Positions 45,191 through 52,432 of a DNA stretch of 64,000 bases are shown in pieces (position 1 is the stretch's first letter; every line of letters starts with the position of its first letter). This DNA comes from JAZGGS01 sp963714405 (GTDB taxonomy: Bacteria > Bacteroidota > Ignavibacteria > Ignavibacteriales > Ignavibacteriaceae): assembly GCA_963714405.1 (NCBI GenBank), contig CAVQOH010000002.1:992001-1056000 (forward strand), written 5' to 3'. The notes under the pieces were generated by a model. It did no database searches, had not been told where the DNA came from, and was given only the letters and a program-made list of their open reading frames with translations. The position numbers and the translations under genes were made by a program.

Positions 45191-47160
45191 AATATTCAGT
45201 TTTATTTTTTTTAATTGTGATGATTGCGAATATTAAAATATTGCCGCAAAGTTCATTTGGGCTTGGCGGTTATTGGGGCTTATCGGATGGCTTAACAATT
45301 CCATTGTACAGCTACGAATCAAATCCATCCAACTATTCCAACCTCAAAGATTGGGGAATTTCATTTTCTTACGGATCAGAATTTTCGAATACAGTTAGCT
45401 CTAATCTTTATACAATATCATTAGCAAAGAAAATAAGAGATCACTCTTTGACAGGAAGATTCACACCTGGTTTTCAAAAGGAATTTCTATTCAATACAGG
45501 TCTATCCATTGTGCTGGAAGACTCTACAACCCAATCACTTGAAGCAAAGTTTATATATAAAGAATTATTTGGATTTGGATATTCTTATAAATTTACAAAA
45601 CAGCTTAGTGCTGGTTTTTCATTCAGGTACTTTAACCAGGAAGTAAACCAGGAAATTATTAAACCTGTTTTTGGTGATACTTTGTATCTTGTTAGAGAAG
45701 ATATAAATGAAAAAATAGAAAACTGGAGAGGTGAAATTGGACTAGATTATAAATTGAGCAGCAAATTTAGTTTAAGGGCTTCATCCATAAATCTTTTTAT
45801 TTTTGGTGATGACTTTGTTGATGAAGAACTCGCAGATTTCAAATTAATGCATGAAAAGGGCGCATTGTTCGGATTTAGCTATTCACCAATGAAAGCGTTT
45901 AATATTCACTTTGTTTATGAAACTTCTCAATCTTTTCAGGCAAGTATAACCGGCTTCGTTGAGAATTTTCTTTACGGTGCGACAATTTTTCATGATAGAT
46001 ACCAAAAACCAACAATTGCCGGCATTGTTCCATCACTTGGTTATAAAACTGATTTGTTCGAAGTCATACTTACGGGAGTAAAATATTTTTCCAACAGAAA
46101 CACTACACATAGCTTTTCCACTTTTAGAGAAGAAGGAATTCATAATATAACTAACAATCGTTACAGTTTTGATAAGCTTATGCTTTCTGTTGCATTCACC
46201 ATTAGCAGCATAAGGGAGAAAAAAGCAGAGCTGGTTGATGTTGAAATTGTTGCAGAAATCTATCCAACCCTTTACGATAATTATCTAAATTTTCCATTTG
46301 CTTATGGTACTATTGTTAATCTTACAGGAGATCTGTTAAATATAAAACCATCAGTTAAAATTGAAGGATTGCATAAAGATAAAATCCAATCTCCAACTGT
46401 TACCATTTCTCCCTATGATACTTTAAGAGTTCCGTTTTATGTAATAATTCCAGAGGATTACTCATCAGAAAAACCCGTTCTCTCATTTGCCGATTTTTTT
46501 ATTACAACAGTTAATGAAGAACCGGATGATCATTTTCAGAAAGCAGCTTTGGTTAACAGTTTAAATGCATGGGATGGGAACGTAATGAACCTGCGTTATT
46601 TTATAATGCGGGATGTTTCTTTTTCAATGAATTATTCAAAATCTGTTTTAAGCGATAGCAAAGAAATACTGGATACAATTCCATCGGCACTTTCAACATT
46701 TTATAAGGCAAAAATACTTTTTAATGATTTAATAAAAAGAATGGTGTACACTGCTGATCCACGTGCTACTGCAGAATATGTACAGTTTCCTCAGCAAACC
46801 GTTCAGCTTAAAGGAGGCGATTGTGATGATCTTAGCGTTTGTTACAGTTCCTTGCTTGAAAGTGTTGGTATACAAACAGCTTTAGTTGATTATAAAACCG
46901 ATGGTGAAGTAAGACATGTAAACATTCTTTTTAATACAACTCTTTCACCCAATCAGGCTAAGCTTATAACAGGGAATGACACAAAATATTTTATTAGAAA
47001 AAACAGTAGTGGAGACAGTGAAGTGTGGCTGCCTGTGGAAACCACTTCACTTACCGATTTTAACACTGCGTGGAATGCAGGAGTTGAGAAATTTAATAAA
47101 GAAGCTTTATCAGAATTAGGAATTGCAACAGGTAAAGTAGAAATAATAGATGTTTATTAA
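45187..47160 (+). CDS. Outer-membrane barrel fused to a transglutaminase-like domain
   Basis: 657 residues, TTG start overlapping the stop before. Signal peptide (1-20), then about 320 residues of alternating, aromatic-rich strands (GFSFRYFNQ, LRASSINLFIF, ILTGVKYFSN) as in an outer-membrane barrel. Next a beta domain (about 345-450), and from about 500 a transglutaminase-like cysteine-protease fold: LKGGDCDDLSVCYSSLLESVGI puts the nucleophile at Cys546, RHVNILF the His at 577, and a late LPVETTS the acidic site (Glu rather than the usual Asp). It may cleave or cross-link peptides at the outer membrane. The combination is unusual. Confidence 0.65.
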   Translation: MKYSVLFFLIVMIANIKILPQSSFGLGGYWGLSDGLTIPLYSYESNPSNYSNLKDWGISFSYGSEFSNTVSSNLYTISLAKKIRDHSLTGRFTPGFQKEFLFNTGLSIVLEDSTTQSLEAKFIYKELFGFGYSYKFTKQLSAGFSFRYFNQEVNQEIIKPVFGDTLYLVREDINEKIENWRGEIGLDYKLSSKFSLRASSINLFIFGDDFVDEELADFKLMHEKGALFGFSYSPMKAFNIHFVYETSQSFQASITGFVENFLYGATIFHDRYQKPTIAGIVPSLGYKTDLFEVILTGVKYFSNRNTTHSFSTFREEGIHNITNNRYSFDKLMLSVAFTISSIREKKAELVDVEIVAEIYPTLYDNYLNFPFAYGTIVNLTGDLLNIKPSVKIEGLHKDKIQSPTVTISPYDTLRVPFYVIIPEDYSSEKPVLSFADFFITTVNEEPDDHFQKAALVNSLNAWDGNVMNLRYFIMRDVSFSMNYSKSVLSDSKEILDTIPSALSTFYKAKILFNDLIKRMVYTADPRATAEYVQFPQQTVQLKGGDCDDLSVCYSSLLESVGIQTALVDYKTDGEVRHVNILFNTTLSPNQAKLITGNDTKYFIRKNSSGDSEVWLPVETTSLTDFNTAWNAGVEKFNKEALSELGIATGKVEIIDVY

Positions 47161-47175
47161 TATGAAGGTAAAAAA

Positions 47176-47859
47176 ATGAAGAAGGTTATTTTATACTTAA
47201 TACTTTGTGCAGGTTTAATATTTGCACAGGAGTATACTGTTACAAAAGTAAATGGTGATGTAAAACATCAACCGGGTGGGAATGAAACCTGGATCACTAT
47301 TAATAAAGGGGATATTCTTGATGAGAATTCAGTCGTTTCAACAGGCAAAAATTCGAGTGTAGTTCTTAAAAGCAAAAACAATGTGTTTACTCTTAATGAA
47401 TCTTCAGCTGTTTCTATAAGCAGGATAAAGAAAATGAGTATAGATGAACTGCTGCTAGCTCTTGCTATGGAAGACATGATGAATACACCGAAGGATAATG
47501 GTAGTGGTAAATCCACTAACACAGCAGTATATGGTACCGATGAAAGCAACAATGATGAAATAAATCCAGCAAGTAATGAATTTGGGATTAAAAGATTAAA
47601 CGGTGCTTTACAGCTTGCAAAAAACAATATGAAAGAATCAGCAGTTGTTGTTGCAAAGGAAACATTTAGGAAATATCCTGACACAAAGCAAAATTCTTCT
47701 TACAGAATTTTATTCGCAGACATACTCTACGAAAAAGGTTTATATAATGAAGCATTCGAAGATTTTTCTGAAATTGTAGAACTAAAATTGAATAGTGAAG
47801 AAAAGCTTAGTGTTGATGAAAAAATAGAAAAAATTAAAAAGATATTGTTAAATAAATAA
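47176..47859 (+). CDS. FecR-domain protein with helical repeat tail
   Basis: 227 residues. Signal peptide (VILYLILCAGLIFAQE), then a short FecR-type beta domain (VNGDVKHQPGG...WITINKGDILDENSVVSTGKNSSVVLKSKNNVFTLNESS) and from about residue 135 helical, TPR-like repeats (LQLAKNNMKESAVVVAKETFRKYP ... YRILFADILYEKGLYNEAFEDFSE). Periplasmic. FecR domains of this stand-alone type are found in envelope proteins of unknown role; here no sigma factor is adjacent. It is 15 bases after the barrel protein and completes the operon. Confidence 0.7.
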   Translation: MKKVILYLILCAGLIFAQEYTVTKVNGDVKHQPGGNETWITINKGDILDENSVVSTGKNSSVVLKSKNNVFTLNESSAVSISRIKKMSIDELLLALAMEDMMNTPKDNGSGKSTNTAVYGTDESNNDEINPASNEFGIKRLNGALQLAKNNMKESAVVVAKETFRKYPDTKQNSSYRILFADILYEKGLYNEAFEDFSEIVELKLNSEEKLSVDEKIEKIKKILLNK

Positions 47860-47988
47860 ATCCTTCCCTGTTTCAAAAAGAGATAAATATTTTTCTTAAA
47901 TATTATTTGATATTGCTCTAACTTTTCAGCAATTTACACATAATTTATTTCAATTCTATATTCTAATAACTAAATATGGAGCAATACC

Positions 47989-50199
47989 ATGATGCAAAAA
48001 AAAATTACTGTTCTTTTTCTCGCATCCCTTTTTGTTTTACTAAATGCTAACGTTTTCTCGCAGGAAGTTTCCGAAAAAATTCATCCTGTATTGCAGGTGG
48101 TTTTATTACAAACACCTTCAAATGAGATGGTTGATGCTTACGCTACTCTAGATCAGCAATATCCTCTTGATGATTTAAGACAGGAAACAGCTTTACTTTC
48201 AAAAAAAGAAAGGCAAAAGGAAGTTGCTAGGGTATTAAAGGAATTCGCTGCAGAACAGCAACAAGAAGTACTTTCTTTCCTGCAAAATGCAAAACAACAA
48301 AATCTTGTAAGCCACATTGAAATATTATGGGCGGGTAATACAGTAGTATTTTCTGCCGTACCACAAGTAATTTATGATCTGGCTGAAAACTTTAATGAGA
48401 TTTATGAAATTAGATATGATGCAACCATAGATCAAAGCGAAACGGAAGATCCAACAGAATCATCGAGTCCTGTTACTAATGGAGGAGATTTTGTACCGCA
48501 ACCAGGGTTAATTTTAATTAACGCACCTGCAGTTTGGGCTGAAGGTGATAGCGGACAGGGCATCCTCGTTTCTAATAATGATTCGGGCTGCGATTGGGAT
48601 CATCCTGATTTAATTAAAAATATCTGGAATAATTTAGGCGAAGATGCTGATAATGATGGGCACACCATCGAATGGAACGGCAGCGCATGGGTTTTTGATC
48701 CAGGTGATATAAATGGTATAGATGATGACGCTAATGGTTATATTGATGATTTTAATGGATGGGATTTTCAGGGTAATGATAATAACGTTGGTCCTAACGG
48801 TACACATGGCACAAGTACAGCAGGTATTGTATGCGGTGATGGAACAAACGGTACACAAACCGGTGTAGCTCCAAGAGCAAAACTTATGAACTGCAAAATA
48901 AGCGGCGAAGCAGATTCATGGCTTGCTGTACAGTATGCTGTTGATAATGGTGTTGATGTTACAACCAGTTCGCACAGCTACAAATGGTATTTTAATCCTC
49001 AACCTAATTACCCAATGCACAGGCAGATGAATGATGTTGAACTTTTAGCAGGTGTATTGCACACTAACTCTACAAGTAACGATGGCAACAGTGTAGGAAT
49101 TCCTTTTAACATTTCTGCACCCGGAAACTCTCCTGGTCCATGGATTCACCCTGATCAAACATTGGTTGGTGGAATAAGTTCTGTAATTGGTGTAGGTAAT
49201 GTAAATGCTGGAAGTGATATAATCGTAAGCAGCTCGCCATGGGGACCATGGACATGGGAAGACTGGCAGATTAACCATCCAGGTTACCCATACACTGTTC
49301 CCCCTGCTTATCAGGATTATCCTTTTGAAACAATTCCTGGCTCAATGGGATTACTGAAACCAGATGTTTCTGCCCCTGGAAACGGAACCACATCATTATC
49401 TGATGGAGGTGGTTACTCATCGTTCAGTGGCACATCCGGCGCAACACCTCACGTTGCAGGAACTGCTGCTTTAGTGTTGTCAATCAACCCGTTTTTAACT
49501 CCTGAAGAAGTTAGCATGATAATTCAAACAACTGCTGTTGAAAAGGGAGATCCAGGAAAAGATAACAGGTATGGTGCAGGAAGAATTGATGCCTATGAAG
49601 CATATTTGCTTGCACTGGCTATGATTCCAGTTGAGTTATCCTCATTTACTGCAAACAGTAATGGTAGCACAGTAACTTTAAATTGGTCAACCGAGACTGA
49701 AACTAATAACTCAGGGTTTAGCGTTGAAAGGAAATCCGCATTTGCAAATAGCTGGAATGAAGTTGCATTTGTTCCGGGTTTTGGAACAACTACTGAAAGA
49801 AAATCTTACAGCTATGATGATGAAAATGTAAGTTTAGGGAAATATAATTATCGCTTAAAACAAATTGATTTAGATGGAACATTTGAATACAGTAATTTAA
49901 TTGAAGTTGATGTTATAGCTCCCGGCGGATTTACACTTGGCCAAAATTACCCCAATCCATTTAATCCATCAACTACTATTGAGTTTTCAGTTCCCGAAGT
50001 AAGTAAAGTAACTGTTACAGTTTATTCAGTTGTTGGCGAACTTGCTGCAACTCTCGTTTCAGGTTCTGTTGAAGCAGGTTATCACAGAATTAATTTTGAT
50101 GCCAGCGAACTTCCTTCAGGTACATATATTTACCAATTAAAGGCTGTTGGCGAAAATAGAAGTTTTGTAGATAATAAAAAGATGATACTGATTAAGTAA
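47989..50199 (+). CDS. Secreted subtilisin-like serine protease with type IX sorting tail
   Basis: 736 residues: signal peptide (LFLASLFVLLNANVFSQ), inhibitor-like propeptide (about 25-150), then the S8 domain with Asp in NDSGCDWDHPDL, His in GTHGTSTAG and Ser in FSGTSGATPHVAG. A linker domain and an 85-residue C-terminal sorting domain end it (FTLGQNYPNPFNPSTTIEF ... DNKKMILIK). Type IX (Por) cargo is expected to be exported and fixed to the surface. A calcium-site-like DINGIDDDANGYIDDFNG lies between Asp and His. Own transcript, with a strong terminator. Confidence 0.9.
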   Translation: MMQKKITVLFLASLFVLLNANVFSQEVSEKIHPVLQVVLLQTPSNEMVDAYATLDQQYPLDDLRQETALLSKKERQKEVARVLKEFAAEQQQEVLSFLQNAKQQNLVSHIEILWAGNTVVFSAVPQVIYDLAENFNEIYEIRYDATIDQSETEDPTESSSPVTNGGDFVPQPGLILINAPAVWAEGDSGQGILVSNNDSGCDWDHPDLIKNIWNNLGEDADNDGHTIEWNGSAWVFDPGDINGIDDDANGYIDDFNGWDFQGNDNNVGPNGTHGTSTAGIVCGDGTNGTQTGVAPRAKLMNCKISGEADSWLAVQYAVDNGVDVTTSSHSYKWYFNPQPNYPMHRQMNDVELLAGVLHTNSTSNDGNSVGIPFNISAPGNSPGPWIHPDQTLVGGISSVIGVGNVNAGSDIIVSSSPWGPWTWEDWQINHPGYPYTVPPAYQDYPFETIPGSMGLLKPDVSAPGNGTTSLSDGGGYSSFSGTSGATPHVAGTAALVLSINPFLTPEEVSMIIQTTAVEKGDPGKDNRYGAGRIDAYEAYLLALAMIPVELSSFTANSNGSTVTLNWSTETETNNSGFSVERKSAFANSWNEVAFVPGFGTTTERKSYSYDDENVSLGKYNYRLKQIDLDGTFEYSNLIEVDVIAPGGFTLGQNYPNPFNPSTTIEFSVPEVSKVTVTVYSVVGELAATLVSGSVEAGYHRINFDASELPSGTYIYQLKAVGENRSFVDNKKMILIK

Positions 50200-50231
50200 T
50201 ATTATTTACATCATTAGTTGAAGTTCAATTC

Positions 50232-50265
50232 ATGCCATCCTTTCTTTAAAGGATGGCATTTTTTA
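50232..50265 (+). terminator. Strong terminator after the subtilase
   Basis: A perfect 12-bp stem (ATGCCATCCTTT with AAAGGATGGCAT), loop CTTT, T-run. Nearly the same stem as at 42819. Confidence 0.88.
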
Positions 50266-50341
50266 TGCTGTAAAGTTTAAAAATAATTAAATTGTATATT
50301 ATTAATAATCAAAATCATTTATTACAATAACTGTTTGCATA

Positions 50342-50584
50342 ATGAGAATAAAACTTATTATAATATCAATTCTCTTCTTACTTTTTGCAATACTTGCTGC
50401 TCAGAATACCATAACTATAGAGCTGAATTTATTTTTATGGAATATTTCAACACCCTTAATTGTGTTGATTGCTGTTATTTTTATCATTGGATTAGTTATT
50501 GGAATTATAACTTGCAGCTTATATGAAAGAAAGCGAAAAAAGGAAATTAAAGAGCAAAAACCGGAAGATTTAAGCAAAAAGTAA
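50342..50584 (+). CDS. LapA-domain (DUF1049) membrane protein
   Basis: 80 residues with two hydrophobic helices (about 3-21, ending in the hallmark AAQNTITIELNLFLW, and about 38-58) and a Lys/Glu-rich cytoplasmic tail. This is the LapA/YciS family, linked in E. coli to lipopolysaccharide control. It precedes but is probably not in the rimP operon, as a promoter and hairpin lie between. Confidence 0.8.
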   Translation: MRIKLIIISILFLLFAILAAQNTITIELNLFLWNISTPLIVLIAVIFIIGLVIGIITCSLYERKRKKEIKEQKPEDLSKK

Positions 50585-50625
50585 TAATTTTGTTAATAAA
50601 TTAGGTCGTCATTTACTCTATTTTT

Positions 50626-50656
50626 TTGCTTATTCCTATTAATACCTGTATATTTG
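50626..50656 (+). promoter_or_regulatory. Promoter of the rimP-nusA-infB operon
   Basis: TTG (50626-50628), 20 bases, TATATTTG (50649-50656): a near-ideal match to the Bacteroidetes-type housekeeping promoter (TTG-N19-TAnnTTTG). Transcription would start near 50663, about 34 bases before rimP. Confidence 0.6.
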
Positions 50657-50666
50657 TTCACTCTAA

Positions 50667-50690
50667 TTCGCCCTTTTAAGGGCGATTTTT
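50667..50690 (+). terminator. Terminator-like hairpin in the rimP leader
   Basis: TCGCCCTT (50668-50675), TT, AAGGGCGA (50678-50685), then five T. It stands between the predicted start site and the rimP ATG (50697), only 7 bases from that codon. It may act as an attenuator or as the end of the LapA-like gene; its position in the short leader favours regulation. Confidence 0.6.
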
Positions 50691-50696
50691 ATTTGT

Positions 50697-51149
50697 ATGA
50701 ACTCAACTGAAAAAAATATTTTAGAAGCAGTTAAAGAAATTTCTGAAAAAAATAATCTTTTCCTTTTGGATATTATTTTCAGAGGAAATGAAAATAATAA
50801 GGTTATTGAAATTTTTGTTGATGGAGAAAAAAATCTTTCTGCTGATGACTGTGCTGCACTCAGCAGAAAAATTTACCGGTATATAGATGAAAACCAACTG
50901 ATAAGTTCTTCTTTCCGTCTGGATGTTTCATCACCGGGAATAGATAGACCATTAAAATATTTGAAACAGTATAGTAAACATATATACCGGAAATTTGAAG
51001 TAAGTTATAAATCCGGTGAAACCAAAAAACGAATTACCGGCAAACTGGTAAAAATTGAAGATAATCTTCTCTATTTTTATTCGGGAGGTGAACAGGTAAT
51101 TAAGTTTGAAGACATAGTTAATGCAAAAGTAATTATAAGTTTTTCTTAA
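50697..51149 (+). CDS. rimP: Ribosome maturation factor RimP
   Basis: 150 residues, two domains: an N-terminal alpha/beta part with IEIFVDGEKNLSADDCAALSRKIYRYIDE and LDVSSPGIDRPL (the RimP signature), and a C-terminal Sm-like barrel (KKRITGKLVKIEDNLLYF). It assists 30S subunit maturation. No Shine-Dalgarno is seen; the space before the ATG is taken by the leader hairpin, so access of the ribosome may be controlled. First gene of the nusA operon. Confidence 0.92.
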   Translation: MNSTEKNILEAVKEISEKNNLFLLDIIFRGNENNKVIEIFVDGEKNLSADDCAALSRKIYRYIDENQLISSSFRLDVSSPGIDRPLKYLKQYSKHIYRKFEVSYKSGETKKRITGKLVKIEDNLLYFYSGGEQVIKFEDIVNAKVIISFS

Positions 51150-51164
51150 AGGAGCTAAACTAAA

Positions 51165-52409
51165 ATGAATCGCGATATAGTTGAATCATTTGCCGATATG
51201 GTAAAGATTAAGGGTATTGATAAAGATGTGCTTGCAGGCATACTGGAAGAGGTATTTGGCATTTTAGTGCGAAAAAAGTATGGCGAAGAGGCAAAATTTG
51301 ATGTTGTTGTAAACGTAGACAGAGGTGATATAGAAATATTTTTAGAAAGAGAAATAGTTGAGGATGTTGAAGACGCCGATACTCAAATTAGCATTGATGA
51401 AGTTAATAAAAAAGGAAATGAAGACGAACTTGAAGTTGGGGAGGACTATGTTGAAAAAGTTGAACTATCTTCTCTAGGAAGAAGATTGATTACACTAGCA
51501 AAACAAAGTTTGAATCAAAAGATTAGAGAAATTGAAAAAGAAATAGTACACAATGAGTATAAGGAATTACTTGGTGAAATAATTGTTGGAGATATATATC
51601 AGTTAAGAAAAAGTGATATACTTATCAATCATAATAAAAATGAACTTCTTTTACCAAGATCTGAACAAATTCCTTTTGAGCGGTATAAAAAAGGCGAAAC
51701 AATTAGAGGAATCGTTAAAGAAGTTAATAAAGGCACAAGCGGCCCGGTTATTATTATTTCAAGAGCAGATAACTTGTTTCTTCAGAGACTTTTTGAAATT
51801 GAAATTCCAGAAATATATGATGGAATAATTGAAATAAAAGCAATTGCCCGGGAACCCGGTGAAAGAGCTAAAGTTGCTGTAGAATCGCAAGATGCAAGGA
51901 TTGATGCTGTGGGTGCATGCGTTGGTATGAAAGGTGTTAGAATCCATGCAATTGTAAGAGAGCTTAACAATGAAAATATTGATGTGGTAAATTATTCTGA
52001 TGATCCGATAATATTTATTCAAAGATCTCTGGCACCTGCAAAACTAAAAGCAATTGAACTTGATGAAGATGAGAGGAAAGCTGTTATAACCGCTGATTCG
52101 GATCAAGTATCAATTATTGTGGGAAGAAACGGAGTCAATATTAGATTAGCGATGAAATTAACCGGCTATGAAATTGAAATCTTAAGAGAAGAAAAACCAT
52201 TCGAAGATTATGATGAAGATATTGAACTGATAGACCTGAAAGAAGATCTTGGTGAAGATATTTATGAGTTGTTAATTAATAACCGCTATGATACGGCTCT
52301 GGAAGTTTTAACTGCCGGGCAGGAAAAACTATCTGAAATTGAAGAGCTTGACGAGAAAAAGGTTACAGAGATTATTGAATTATTAAAATCACAGTTTGAA
52401 GAAGAGTAA
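51165..52409 (+). CDS. nusA: Transcription termination/antitermination factor NusA
   Basis: 414 residues: N-terminal RNA-polymerase-binding domain (1-130, interrupted by an acidic stretch at 65-95), S1 domain (GEIIVGDIYQL ... LLLPRSEQIP), KH1 (VAVESQDARIDAVGACVGMKGVRI) and KH2 (VSIIVGRNGVNIRLAMKLTGYEI). A short acidic tail with a helix-hairpin follows. Length and order fit Bacteroidetes/Chlorobi NusA without the gamma-type tandem repeats. GGAG precedes the ATG. It lies 15 bases after rimP. Confidence 0.95.
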   Translation: MNRDIVESFADMVKIKGIDKDVLAGILEEVFGILVRKKYGEEAKFDVVVNVDRGDIEIFLEREIVEDVEDADTQISIDEVNKKGNEDELEVGEDYVEKVELSSLGRRLITLAKQSLNQKIREIEKEIVHNEYKELLGEIIVGDIYQLRKSDILINHNKNELLLPRSEQIPFERYKKGETIRGIVKEVNKGTSGPVIIISRADNLFLQRLFEIEIPEIYDGIIEIKAIAREPGERAKVAVESQDARIDAVGACVGMKGVRIHAIVRELNNENIDVVNYSDDPIIFIQRSLAPAKLKAIELDEDERKAVITADSDQVSIIVGRNGVNIRLAMKLTGYEIEILREEKPFEDYDEDIELIDLKEDLGEDIYELLINNRYDTALEVLTAGQEKLSEIEELDEKKVTEIIELLKSQFEEE

Positions 52410-52432
52410 CATCGCAAATTCTGGTATAAAAT

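Noticed and set aside
47268..47684. A 138-residue minus-strand frame with Leu/Ser-rich composition.
   Set aside because: It is the complement of the FecR-domain gene; hydrophobic runs arise from Glu/Lys-rich coding on the other strand.
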